A stretch of DNA of 64,000 nucleotides from positions 108,604,264 through 108,668,263 of the forward strand of contig OY821519.1 of the NCBI GenBank assembly GCA_963682025.1, read 5' to 3'. The DNA is from Cordilura impudica (taxonomy: Eukaryota; Arthropoda; Insecta; Diptera; Scathophagidae). The translations under genes were made by a program, and so were the position numbers. The number at the start of each line of letters is the position of its first letter. The stretch's first letter is position 1. Below the pieces are notes generated by a model. The model was given only the letters and a program-made list of their open reading frames with translations. It was not told the DNA's origin and made no database searches. Positions 35,828 to 47,270 of the stretch are shown piece by piece.

Positions 35828-36972
35828 TTATTTGACTCAGAAAAAATCAGAACTACTGGCTTCATTTTTGAAAGGAAATAATTTGCCAGGAAATAAAGCG
35901 CCAAAAAGAAAAGTTCTTCAATGTGAATGATGCAAAAAATTTCGCTTATTGCAACGATATTGAAAAGTTAATGGAGACGATAGGGTTAACCTATAAAAAA
36001 GATGATTGGCGTTTATTCATCGATAGTTTACTAATCAGCTTAAAAGTTGTGATTTTGCACAAGACAAATAGAATGCCTTTTGCTCCGATTGCGTATAGCA
36101 CGGACACTAGTGAAAATTTCGATAATACATTTTGGAAGTAGTCAAATATAACGAACACCAGTGACGCATTTGCTGCGACCTCAAAATAGTTTCATTGATT
36201 ACAGGCTTAACAGCATCTGGCCGTCCAAAATATCCGTGTTTTTTGTGCGATTGGGATTCACGATACGGAGAAGGTATTAAAGGAAGAAACCAGACTAAGT
36301 AACGTCAAAATTCAGGAAGGGGTTGTTAATGGTCCCGACATACGGAAACTAATGAGTCGTCAAGATTTTGAGCAAGTTCTGACAGACCGAGAATTAAATG
36401 CATGGCTCGCATTGAAAGCAGTCATTAAAGGACTTTTGGGTAAAGAACGCAAAGACAACTACAGGCAATCTGTTGCAAACATGTTGGCAGCTTTCGATGA
36501 AATTGGGGTTGATATGCATGTCGTACAAAATTCATCCCCTGCATACGCATTTTGATCAACTCGCTCAACAGTTGCCAACTGAATCTGATGAGCAAGGCGA
36601 ACGTTATCACCAAGCTGCGCTTCCATTTGAAATAAGCTAATTATAGAGTGTGCATATTTTGAATTCCTAGATTTTTCTAACGATTGTTTTTTGTTAACGA
36701 TTGAAAACTATTTTCGTTTCAGGTACAGAGGCAAGAAATCTCCAGATGCAATACTCGCTGAAATTTGTTGGTGGTATAAAAACACCTTTGAAGAAGAGGA
36801 AGACGAGGAAAAAGAGGAAGAAGGGGAAGACAAAGATGAAATTCCAGAATATCTGTTGGACGAAATTATCGACCTTTCTGATGATGATGACGATGACCAA
36901 GATATTAGAGTGAGCGGTGATGTTGATTCACAGCCGCCTGCTAAACGGCAACTGCCCAAATCATTAATTTAA
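35828..36972 (+). pseudogene. Transposase-like relic of element B, with acidic tail
   Basis: It can be aligned by eye with the gene of element A: S-E-L-L-A-S-F-L-K at 35840, D-D-W-R-L-F-I-D-S near 36000, Y-P-C-F-L-C-D-W-D-S-R near 36230, N-M-L-A-A-F-D-E-I-G near 36480 and E-Q-G-E-R-Y-H-Q near 36600. A TTTTCGTTTCAG tract at about 36710-36721 looks like a splice acceptor before R-Y-R-G-K-K, so the last ~84 codons may be a second exon. That exon ends in a strongly acidic E/D stretch and a basic K-R-Q-L-P-K tail. The N-terminal cysteine region seen in A is missing, and frames are broken. Confidence 0.65.
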
Positions 36973-37205
36973 TTTATTTAATTTTTTTACTTAAAACTTG
37001 TCATAACTAACATTTCAAAAATATATATTTTTTTTTTCCATATTTTTATAACTTCTTTTTCAATGTTTCTTCAAAACCAACACTGAACAAAATTGGTTCA
37101 TAAAAAATGATAAGTAAATTAATATTAAGCTGGAAAATGCAAGTTTTGTATTATGTTTGGTTTCCTTTCAAATGAAATTTATTGAAGAAACTGAGGAGCT
37201 TATTA

Positions 37206-38135
37206 TAAAGGGTGATTTTTTAAGAGCCTTAGGAAAGTTTTCCAAAAAAAAAACACATATAATTCAGAAAAATGCATGAAATCTTTATTTGAATCGATAG
37301 TACGGTCCATATAATTTAATGTTTGAAGATTATTTCATGCAAATGTTGACCGTGACTGCGCCTCAAATGGTCCATCCGCTTAGTCCAATTTTGGCATACT
37401 CTTTCCAACATTTCGGCCGGTATCTCACGAATAAATGCTTCAATGTTGTCTTCCAATGCGTCAATTGAAGCGGGATTTTCTGTGTGGACATGAGCTTTAA
37501 CATAGCCCAACGAAATATAGTCAAAAGGCGTTAAATCGCACGATCTAGGCGGCCAATTGACCGGTCCCGAACATGAAATAAAATGTTCACCGAACTCGCC
37601 TCTCAATAAGTCCATTGTTGCGCATGCTGTGTGGCATGTGGCACCGTCTTGTTCAATCCACATGTTATGCAAGTCAAGCTCTTGCATTTTGGGCAAAAAA
37701 AAGTTGGATATCATCTCTCGGTAGCGCTCACCATTCACAGTTACGTTACGATTCGCATCATCTTTGAAGAAGTACGGTCCAATGATGCCACCAGCCCATA
37801 AACCGCACCAAACTGTGACTTTTTCTGGATGCATTGGTAGCTCTTCCAATGCTTCTGGCTGATATTCACTCCAAAATCGACAATTCTGCTTATTTCAGTG
37901 GGTCGATTAAACTGACCATAAAATGGAAGAAGCGCGCGATGAACTTTCTTAACAGAGCACGCATTTTGATAATAAAATTCAATATATTGCAAGCGTTGTT
38001 CGTTTGTAAGACGATTCATGGTTAAATTATAGACCAAACTGAAGATGTTTGACAATGAAAGAAAACACGAAACGTGCATCAGCTGTTTAAACCAGTGATG
38101 CCAAAAAGATAATAGCTAAAAAATCACTCTTTATA
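37206..38135 (-). mobile_element. Mariner M1 (DD41D type), internally deleted
   Basis: The ends read AAAGGGTGATTTTTTA at the left and, reversed, AAAGAGTGATTTTTTA at the right, with TA outside. It sits inside the right inverted repeat of element B. Only ~930 bp remain. The transposase reading jumps from the N-terminal F-N-R-P-T-E directly to K-Q-N-C-R-F-W-S-E, so more than 100 codons with the first catalytic D are lost. Confidence 0.82.
37316..38020 (-). pseudogene. Mariner M1 transposase, deleted
   Basis: On the minus strand, M-N-R-L-T-N-E-Q-R (from about 38019) starts the helix-turn-helix and ends at the deletion. The C-terminal part (37849-37316) has V-W-C-G-L-W-A-G-G-I-I-G-P, I-E-Q-D-G-A-T-C-H-T-A and R-S-C-D-L-T-P-F-D-Y. 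Between the second and third catalytic D there are 41 residues, the spacing of the rosa-type mariners. The frame also shifts across the deletion. The enzyme cannot be made, but the ends could be mobilised in trans. Confidence 0.85.
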
Positions 38136-38554
38136 TCAAACAGAAAGCAAAAAAAATTTGTGGAAAATATTTTCAAAAAGCATGAAAAAAAAATTTTTCC
38201 AACATTTTGCTTCATAAGCACCACAAAAATTTTCTAAATTAATTTTTTAAAAAATTTTGATTGTTACACGGGTCTCTAGGAATGATTTGGCTTTTACACA
38301 TTGAAAAACTATCAATTAGTCGACGAGTTATAGCCAAAAAACAATATAAACAATATGCTGAAAATCGGCATTTGACTGCAAAGTTCGAAGGTCGATTTAA
38401 AAAAAAAATTCGAACTAACATAAACAAACGCTGCGATACGGGTCTCCTAATTTAGCCTCTATTTTCACATCTCACTCTCAGAATCGAACTCACTTTTACT
38501 AACCTGAATTTGTTCCACAGTGTAATAGTAATAATAATTCCATTAGTAGAGATT

Positions 38555-39775
38555 AACATGTTTTCGCACAAATATGTACTATATTTCGTTTTTTTTTTGG
38601 CTTTTTTGCCAAAACGTTGGAACATCGTCGTCCATTTTTAATGTGGCTGTGGACACCATACATTAATGTTTCCTTTGTAATGTCTGAAATTCCGCCTTGT
38701 TCAATAAATGTTTCAATAAATGGATCTATACCCCGAAGCTTTTTATAATATTCCTCTTCATCGATACCAGCAAAAAATTTTCGAAGTTCAATTCTACATT
38801 TTTATACCCTATACCACTATGTGGTTTGGGTATAATGACTTTGTGCTGCTGTTTGTAACAACCAAAAATATTTGACCTAGACCCATCTTTAATTATACCG
38901 ATCGAATCAGAATCACTTTTTGAGTTGATTTAACAATGTCCGTCCGTCCGTCCGTCCGTCTGTGTGTCCATGTAAACCTTGTAATCAAACTGCAGGTCGC
39001 AAATATAAATCTGTTTTGATGAAATTTGGTATATAAGCTCCTATCGGCCATGGGATGAACGCTGTTGAAATTGGTGAGAATCGGTCCATGTTCAGACCTA
39101 GCCCCCATACAAATTACCCCTATGAAATCGACATAAATTGCCACAAGTTCCAAATTGTCATATAGATCTTACTCAAATTCGGTTTGTATGCGTTCATTAC
39201 ATCCATTAGTGAGTAGTCCAAAAATGATCCCTTTGGCCCCATATAGAGCTGCTTCCCGATCTTCACTTAAATCTATTAAAAAACAAAAATATTGCACTGA
39301 TTCTTGTCAAATTTTGTTTGTATATATTTTTGCAAAATACAAGAGACTTTACCAAACATGATCAGGATCGGTCCATTTTTGGACCTAGTCCCCATACAGA
39401 TATAGCATCCGATATGAATTTTTTCACATCTGCAGCCAAAAAAAATAATAAAAATCACACTCAAATTTGGTTTTTGCTTATTTTCTATGTCCAGTTAGTT
39501 GGGCCTGAGAGATAGGGTCTCTAAACGCATGGTATAGGGTATCGTATAGTCGGTCTAGACTGGCTATAATTTTCTTACTTGTTTATATATGTGACTATTG
39601 TGTTTTTCTTGTCCAAAGTCAATAAGCTAAAAAAAAATGATGCAAGGTATCCTATTAATACTTTTCTCTGCCAAAGCAATATTTTCTTCGTGAATGCATT
39701 TTTCGCATATATAGAACTTACACAGAGGTTGGATGTCAAATGAATTGTCATGCTCCACTCAGCTTCTGACACTAA
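38555..39775 (-). pseudogene. Unrecognised coding remnant, split by a dispersed repeat
   Basis: On the minus strand, 39775-39586 reads L-C-K-F-Y-I-C-E-K-C-I-H-E-E-N-I before stops. After the repeat at 38802-39583, 38801-38555 is open for 82 codons (G-I-D-E-E-E-Y-Y-K-K-L-R-G-I-D-P-F-I, then C-A-K-T-C) and ends at a TAA. The pattern of cysteines suggests zinc binding. I do not recognise the family. It may be host or TE derived. Confidence 0.35.
38802..39583 (-). repeat. Dispersed fly repeat, family 1, full copy h
   Basis: This is a full copy from TATACCCTATACCACTATGT to CTTACTTGTTT. It has (GTCC)n at 38939-38958. It interrupts the unrecognised coding remnant around it. Confidence 0.88.
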
Positions 39776-40267
39776 TGATCAGTATACTCTTAAAAAAATC
39801 ATCGTGAATAGATTCACGCTTGCATAACTTTACCAAATTATACAAACTTACTCCGAAAATCATTCATCGATTCGCTCAAATTATAAACGACTTCATACGT
39901 AGAACTGTGGATAGATTTCATACCACATCCTCTCTAAATAATGAGGTAACGCCAACAAGTCAAAGGAATGTGCATACTCCTGAGAATGTCACCGCTATTA
40001 ATAAAAGTATGAAAGAAGATCCAAATTTATCGATTCGTTGTCGGTCGAAAGATTTGGGGCTCTGTACCTCCACTAACGGAAAAATTTTGCGCACAGATTT
40101 TGGTCTGAACTAGATCAAACAGGCACAGGACTTAAAGCCACGGGACCGTTATATGCATTGGTCTTTCGCAGATTGAGCCCTAGAGCAGTTAGAAACTGAC
40201 CCGATTTCTTATCGCAAAATTATATTCAGCAATGAGGTTAACGGATTGCGACTCTATTACATTCATA

Positions 40268-41120
40268 ACAAGTAAAAAAATTATAGTCTGTTTAGACCAA
40301 CTATACGATACCCTATACTATGGTTTAGAGACGCTTTCTCTTCGATCCAACTAAGTGGATATAGAAAATAAGCATAAACCAAATTTGAGTGATATTGTTA
40401 TTAATTTTTTGGCTGGATATATGAAAAAGTTCATATCGGATGCTATATATATATGGGCACTAGGTCGAGAAATGAACCAATCCTGGCCATATTGGGTAAA
40501 GTTACTTATATTTTGAAAAAATATATTCAAACCAAATTTGAGAAAAATCTGTGCAATATTTTTGTTTTTTTGAGAGATTTAAGTGAAAATCGGGAAGCAG
40601 CTTTATACGGGGGCTATGACAAAGAATTACCACACGGGGTTTATTTTTCGATAACTGATAAATGGGTAGAATAAACACACACAAACCCAATTTGACCGAG
40701 ATCTATGTTAATTTGGATCTTATGGCAATTTAAGTCGATTTCATAGAGGTCATTTCTATGCGGACAAGGTCTGAACATGTACCGAATTTCACCAGTTTCA
40801 ATGGCCTTCATGCTATGGATGATGGAAGTTTACATGCCAAATTTCATTAAAATATATTCTTATTTGCGACCTGTAGATTAATTACAAGTTACATGGACAC
40901 ACAGACGGACGGACGGACGGACGGACGGACGGACGGACGGACGGACGGACGGACAGATGGACGGACGGAGAGACGGACGAAAGGACATCGCTAAATCGAC
41001 TCAGAAAATGACTCTGAGTCGATCGATATAATAAAAGATGGGTCTAGGTCAATTATTTTTGGTAGTTACAAACAGCAGCACAAAGTCATTATACCCAAAG
41101 CACATAGTGGTATAGGGTAC
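40268..41120 (+). repeat. Dispersed fly repeat, family 1, full copy i, with expanded GGAC tract
   Basis: It runs from ACAAGTAAAAAAATTATAGT to CACATAGTGGTATAGGGTAC. It is longer than the other full copies because the GGAC microsatellite at 40902-40985 is expanded. It is inserted in mariner M3. Confidence 0.86.
40902..40985 (+). repeat. (GGAC)n microsatellite
   Basis: About eleven uninterrupted GGAC units, then GGACAGATGGACGGACGGAG and variants. Other copies of the repeat in this window have 3-5 units at the same place, so this is a local expansion. Confidence 0.92.
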
Positions 41121-41709
41121 AAAAATGTACGGGCCTTATTTATACCAAAATGAAGCCGCAAGTCACGGTACGGTCAACAGAGATCATTATCGCACCATTC
41201 TCAATGATTCCTTGTTTGAAAATATGAATGGCATTGATTCGGGCGAGATGTGATTTCAACTGGATGGCGTTTCATGCCATACAACGATCGCAACCGTCGA
41301 CTTATAGAAATCAAAATTTAGCGATAAGTTGATTTCGAGAAATTGACCTGCCTCTTAGCCTCCAAGGTCGTGTGATTTGACACCCCACGACTCTTTCGTG
41401 TGGGGTTACGTAAAGTCACTGGATTATATTGATAAACCAGCAACAATTGAGTCCTTGGAGGCCAATTTTGTTCGTATTATATACGACCAGCAATACTCCG
41501 AAAACTGGCTCAAATTTGGGCGTCCAGTACAAACTTCGTCAAGAACAGCCGCGTTGGTCATATTCTCGAAGTCCGTTTCAGATTTTTATGCCAGATCCTT
41601 TGAAACAAATTTTTTTTTTTTCATTAAAATTAAATTCCAATGTCTATCGGGCTTAAAAAATACTTTTTGCCTTACCACGTGTTCTGAAAATATTTGATTT
41701 AGCACCCTG

Positions 41710-42150
41710 CAACTAAAGATTCATTTATTTATTTATGTATTTATTTATTTATTTATTTACATAGCCTAAGAAAATATTTACAAAGTGGTGATACAAACAA
41801 TTTCAGAGTTCAGGCATTAAATTGTCCTTTTCAATTTAGAAATTATTGCCAAAAATATATGACTTAATGATAAGCATAACATTTTTAATTTAGGCAATAA
41901 GTAACAAAAATATAATTGAAAAACAAACAAAAAATTATATTAAGATAAAATTTAAGATTCCAATTCGTTGATATGTTCGTATTCGAACAATATGCATCTG
42001 ACATCATAATTATTTATTAGTTTCAAAATTTTGTCTTCATTCTTATAAATACAATTGAGTGGAAAAATGCCATGGTAGGTTACAAATCATTCTTAAAAGT
42101 TTATTTTGGCCTATTTGAAGCTTTTTTACAATTCGCAACATTATTCCATA
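41710..42150 (-). pseudogene. LINE-4, 3' piece (C-terminus and tail)
   Basis: On the minus strand the reading K-K-L-Q-I-G-Q-N-K-L-L-R-M-I continues to L-P-W-H-F-S-T-Q and E-H-I-N-E-L-E-S, with stop at 41952-41954. A 3' region of ~240 bp ends in an ATTT microsatellite at about 41727-41760, a typical LINE tail. The upstream part of the same LINE resumes beyond the hAT element, at 50665-50690 and 51487-51790. Confidence 0.6.
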
Positions 42151-42240
42151 TAGTGATCGCAATACCGGGATCCCGGTATACCGGAATAATGTTGCGAATT
42201 GTAAAAAAGCTTCAAATAGGCCAAAATAAACTTTTAAGAA
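42090..42240. repeat. Perfect 58-bp fold-back across the hAT left end
   Basis: Arm 42090-42147 lies in the flanking LINE-4 DNA. Arm 42183-42240 is its exact inverse complement, embedded inside the first ~90 bp of the hAT element. The 35-base centre holds the hAT tip and a CCGGGATCCCGG palindrome. All 58 positions match. Confidence 0.95.
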
Positions 42241-43740
42241 TCCCGGTATACCGGAATCCCGGTATTGCGGAAAAAATCAATAAAAATCAATACCGGTATT
42301 ATAATTGTTAAAACCGGTATTTCGGTATTTCAATTTATTCTTTTCTAACAAATGTTGTTCTAATAAAACAAATTTGAAAATTAAATGGCATAAGAAAATT
42401 AAGTCGCATAATAGTTTGTTGCATTTGCATTACATACATAAATATTTTAAAATTTTTGCACATCTTATGTAGTGTGCTTTGTAGTAACATTTATATAGTA
42501 AGATTTTAAATAAACGAATGTTATTCTCTCAAAACAAATTTGAAAATTAAATCACATAAGCTTTTTAAAATATACAATCATTATTTTTAAAGTAGTGTGT
42601 AGTGGTTAACTGAAAAAAAAACTGTTTTAATAGTTTGTTGCATTTACATTACGTACTTAAATATTTTAAAATTTTTGCAGATCTGATCTAGTGTGCTTTG
42701 TAGTAACATTTAACATTTGCGGCTTATGTTTGGCGGGTATGTATTTACAAATTTTACATTTTTCATTTTATTTAGTGTAGAATTTTACAGAAAACAATGG
42801 ATGATCTAATTTTTGAAGAAAGGAAAAGTGAAAAAAATTCTGTATGGTTTTATTTCCTGCGTGAAAAAAAAGGCCAATTCGGAAAATGTAAGCAATGTAA
42901 AAACATAATTAAAACTCCAGGAGGAAGTACAAGTGGATTACGTACTCATCTAAAGACAATACATAAAATTAATTTGTCTGAAAGAGACATATCTGGTTCT
43001 AGTATTCTTAATACTGAAAACGTAACAGCCGGTTGTTCACAAATAAGTGCACCAGCATCAACTAGTGGAAAACTAACTAGATATTTAGTTAGCAACATGG
43101 AAACCTTGTCGGTAGTTTTAGCTCGTATGACAGCTACTGATGGATTGCCTTTTAATATTTTTATAACTTCTGAAGACATCAGAAAAGGTTTAATTGCAAG
43201 AGGGTTTTCAAATATACCACAATCAAGTAATTCTATTAAAAAAATTGTTATGGAGTACAGCAAGGAGATTCGCAGCCAGATGATTAAGAAATTTTCCAGT
43301 AAAATACTTCATGGTGAAAGTTTCAGCTTAACATTTGATGAATGGACGTCCATAAAAAATCGACGATATTTAAATATAAATGTCCATTCTGCTTGCAAAA
43401 AAATTTGGAACCTCGGACTAGCTCGTATATATGGTTCACTACCAGCTGAAAAGTATGTTGAACTTGTAGATAAAAAGCTACTAGATAATGGCCTGTCTTT
43501 AAATAAGAACATTGTTTGTATAACGACAGATGGAGCATCTGTTATGACCAAGTTAGGAAGATTAATTTATGCAAAACAGCAACTTTGTTTTGCACATGGC
43601 ATTCAATTAGCTGTCATCAAAGTACTGTATAAATTTAAAAATTTAGACCAACAAAATTTAGATATCCAACATGAAGAAGATTCACACAATGCAGCCGAAT
43701 TTGATGAAGATTACTTATTCAAAAATCTATTGCAAAAACT

Positions 43741-44388
43741 ATGGATGAAAAACTGAAATCATTACCAACTAAAGAAGATATTGAGAAAATTAACAACAAA
43801 ATTGATAGGGTATCTGATAAACAGGATGAAATTTCAGTTGAAAATCAAGTTTTACGTGAAAGAATACAAGCGTTAGAAGATGATAAAGTGAATATCAACC
43901 GTCGAATGATATTTCTTGAAGATTCTATTAAGAAAAAGAACATTATAATAAAAGGTATTAATTCACAAAAGTCGCTTTACAAAGCTGTCGATGATGTTTT
44001 TAAAAACATCTTAAAAATGAAAACAAAAGTAGAAATTGAATCAACAAAAAAACTATACGAGAGTGATGAAAAAAAGATGAGGGTGAAGGCTGAATTAAAA
44101 TCCGAAAAAATGGTATTCGAGGTATTAAAGCACACCAAGCACTTGGCAGGTATTCCCATTTACATCGAGCAAGACTTAAACAGCGACCGGCTACAAACTA
44201 AAAAGATTATGTTAGAACTGAAGAAGGAAATTTTAAATCACGATAAAACTAAACGACTACTGGTGCGTAATGACAAAATTAAAGTAGACGACAAATGGCT
44301 TCGCTGGGACGTCAACAAAATGTTAGTATGCGAAAAGGAGGATGCTGTGGGTGTACTTAAGGAGCTCTATGGTGATGCTGCATCTTAA
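43741..44388 (+). CDS. LINE-2 ORF1 protein
   Basis: An undamaged 215-codon frame. Residues 1-65 are a coiled coil (K-E-D-I-E-K-I-N-N-K-I-D, then Q-A-L-E-D-D-K-V). A K-K-N-I-I-I-K-G-I strand follows near residue 70, as in the RNA-recognition part of L1-like ORF1 proteins, and a basic C-terminal domain ends the protein. Such proteins form trimers that coat the element RNA and act as nucleic-acid chaperones. The first Met lies only ~6 bp inside the LINE, so the true start may have been lost by 5' truncation. Confidence 0.7.
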   Translation: MDEKLKSLPTKEDIEKINNKIDRVSDKQDEISVENQVLRERIQALEDDKVNINRRMIFLEDSIKKKNIIIKGINSQKSLYKAVDDVFKNILKMKTKVEIESTKKLYESDEKKMRVKAELKSEKMVFEVLKHTKHLAGIPIYIEQDLNSDRLQTKKIMLELKKEILNHDKTKRLLVRNDKIKVDDKWLRWDVNKMLVCEKEDAVGVLKELYGDAAS

Positions 44389-44499
44389 ATTGATATTAAC
44401 TATAACAGCCTACTAACAAAAATGAATTCAAAAATCTAAAATTTATTAACAAAACTAATAAAAATTTTTCAAATATAGGTCAAAGCATTGATAAAACTG

Positions 44500-47270
44500 A
44501 AAACGTACTTAAATTTAAACGAATCAAAATACTTTCATATAACATAAATGGTTTAGAGAATAAACAAATACAATGCGATTTTTTCAACTTCATTAATTCT
44601 TTTGATATTGTAATTTTATTGGAAACCCATATTATTGAAGAAAAAATTAACCAATTTAAAAAATATTTCACAAACTTATGCATGTATGGCATAAAAAAAA
44701 GCATAAATCAATCGGCAATTAGATGTTCATTTATAACGCATAAGGGGGTGGACACAATAAAAATTAATTCAAATATGGTCTGATCATATGCCAGTATGTT
44801 TAGACTTAAAATTAACAATCCAAAATAATCTCACTAAACCACAACCACTACTACCTAAACTACAATAGAAAGATGAAATGGGCGCACAATACAACCAAAA
44901 AGTACTTACTAACTTAATGATAATGAAAGAACAAAAGGATGAGCTTGAACTAAAGGACGTTATTAACGTAATATACCAATCTGCAAAGAAAAATAATACA
45001 TCTAATAAAGTTGTCACGTCAATAAACAAATGGTTTGACTGGAAATGTTTTAAAGCGAGAAATCATTCATTTGAGCTACTGAAAGATTATAAAGAAAATA
45101 TGGATCCAGAAACCAAATCAAGTATCTGAAGGAAAATCAAATGTTTAAAAGCATATGTAAAGAAAGAAAAGAGAAATTCTATAGAGAACTGGATTTTAAA
45201 CTAAATGAAGTAAAAGACAGTAAATCATGGTGGAAATTAGCGAATGAAATTAGAAATAAAGATTTCATGAACTACCCAATATATCGACATTCGAATTTCA
45301 AAACTATTTCGTTACATTACTAAATCCGCTTCAAACAGCAAATGATGTACATTATGCAGCCTTGTATCAAACAGATTACTTTTTGGATCGAAATATAGAA
45401 TTAAATGAAGTTTATCAAGTACTCTCAAAAGCAAAACTTAACAAAGTCCCCGGTGAAGATAGGATTCCGTACGAGTTTTTTAAGAACGCACCAAATGAAC
45501 TTTTTATAGAAACGACAAACGCATACAATACCCTATTTAACAACATGGAAGTAGATGAAACGTTTACAATCAGCCTAATCTTTCCAATTTTTAAAAAGGT
45601 GATATAAACCAGACATGCAATTATAGAAGCATTTCGTTTATGAATTGTATTGCAAAAATCTTAATGGGCGCAATAAGGGAAAGGATGTATAGCTGGGTAT
45701 ATCAACATAATATTATTACCGAATACCAAGCGGGATTTAGAAAAGACTAATCTACAGTAGATAATATTTATAACCTAACGACAATAGTTCATTTAAAGTT
45801 TGAAGAAAAAAAAAAAGTGTACGCGTTTTTTGTCGACTTCACTGCTGCCTTTGATAAAGTTGTAAGAAAGTCCCTAATATTCAAACTGCATGCCATATGT
45901 GTATCAAAAAAAATGGTTCGTTTTATCGAAAACTTATACCTAAACACTTGTCCCACGGTTTGGAATGGAACAGAATTATCTGATAAATTTGAAACTGTTT
46001 CAGGAGTTAAGCAACTTGCTTTTCTTTGCTTTTCTCCCTGTATATAAATGACTTGCATGAAGAACTTGGAGGTGGACTTTACATTGGGAATATGAATGTA
46101 AGATTGCTTTTATATGCGGCTGATATAGTGTTGATATCAGATAATGCTAAAGTTCTACAGAAAATGATAAACAACCTAGAAACTTACTGCAGTTATTGGA
46201 ATTTAGAAGTAAATTTGGCAAAATCAAAAATAATGGTATTTAAAAATGGCGGACGTTTGGCCAGCAATGAGAAATAGTTATACTTTGGAAGAAAAATTGA
46301 AATAGTCTCGGAATATTGTTACCTTGGTGTAATTATAACTCCAAAATGTGTCTTCACAAGGCATGTAGAAAAGAGGAACAATGTTGCGAAATCCTGCCTC
46401 AATTCAACATGGAGTAGCTTTTTAAGTAAAAGAGATACCACATTTGGAACTAAAATGCACCTTTTTAATTCTGTTTGCAGGTCAGTAAAATCATACGGGG
46501 CACAAGTATGGGGCATTCTCATTTTGAAGAAGTGGATAAGCTCCAAAAATATTTCATAAAACGCATTCAAAATTTACCGAAATTCGCTCCCAACTACGCT
46601 CTCCTTCTCGAGTTTGGAATGAACGATGGCCATTTATTTATGCTAAACCTTCACATGCAATACATAAAACGCGCCCTCTTTCATTATCAAGACTCTCGTC
46701 TACCTTATCAATTAAGTAGACTTGTGTTGGAACATAATATATCCTGGGTGAAATGTTTAAATACGATTGGTGTAGAGTTCAACATATCGTGGTCAACAAT
46801 ATTACTTTAAGGGAACAGAATGAAAACCAAGCACAGTATTTAAATTGTTTAGAAAATAAATATCACCAAAGTCGATTAACTCGAGCAAGTCAAACAGAAT
46901 CCATTTACAAGGAAATAGATATCTCAGTGGCACACCTTTTTATTTCCACTGCAACAATTATCAGTCGAGTATCATGTGGATATTTATGGCTCGATGTGAT
47001 CTAATAGAATTAAATGGTTCTCATTTCTCGAGGAAAGTTGTTAAATATTGTTCATTGTGTAATAAAAAGGAGATTGAAGATTTACATCATTTCATTGGAA
47101 GGTGTCCTATATTAAATAACTTTCGACAACATTGGTTCCAAAAAATAACAATATCAGAAAATGAGCTCATTACAATTTTAAATGGTGAAGATAATTGGGA
47201 AAAAGTAGTTAAATATTTAATCAATGCTTTGGCGTATAGAAAAACCTTAATTATTGAATACAACACTTAA
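44500..47270 (+). pseudogene. LINE-2 ORF2 (endonuclease-RT), broken
   Basis: 44510-44760 reads K-I-L-S-Y-N-I-N-G-L and L-L-E-T-H-I-I (endonuclease start). 45362-45607 has N-K-V-P-G-E-D-R-I-P-Y-E-F-F. 45690-45760 has Y-Q-A-G-F-R-K-D. 45817-46047 has F-V-D-F-T-A-A-F-D-K-V. 46026-46277 has Y-A-A-D-I-V-L-I-S, where the catalytic Y-A-D-D is Y-A-A-D. 46974-47270 has C-S-L-C-N-K-K-E-I-E-D-L-H-H-F-I-G-R-C, a CCHC finger of the I/R1 type. At least six frame breaks occur and most of the endonuclease is missing. Confidence 0.82.

Larger units (their letters stand above)
35330..38522 (+). mobile_element. CAC-ended DNA transposon B with long inverted repeats
   Basis: The left end is CACTGTGGAACAAATTCAGG at 35330 and its inverse ends at 38522. 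The arms match for about 440 bp (35330-35785 against 38522 back to 37165, once the mariner at 37206-38135 is removed). TAA flanks each side (35327-35329 and 38523-38525). The coding relic at 35828-36972 is the same family as in element A, and both elements show CAC ends and 3-bp duplications. The class (CMC/Chapaev-like) is inferred. Confidence 0.75.
39816..41690 (+). mobile_element. Mariner M3 (DD41D type), split by a dispersed repeat
   Basis: The N-terminal part (39820-40265) reads L-S-I-R-C-R-S-K-D-L-G-L and K-I-I-F-S-N-E (first catalytic D replaced by N). The C-terminal part (41130-41600) reads F-Q-L-D-G-V-S-C-H-T-T and R-S-C-D-L-T-P-H-D-S, again with 41 residues between the two D. Several stops break both parts. 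A dispersed repeat lies between them. The terminal inverted repeats were not identified. Confidence 0.75.

Noticed and set aside
36694..36959. Minus-strand ORFs rich in S or F opposite the acidic tail of element B
   Set aside because: They mirror the GAA/GAT-rich acidic coding on the plus strand.
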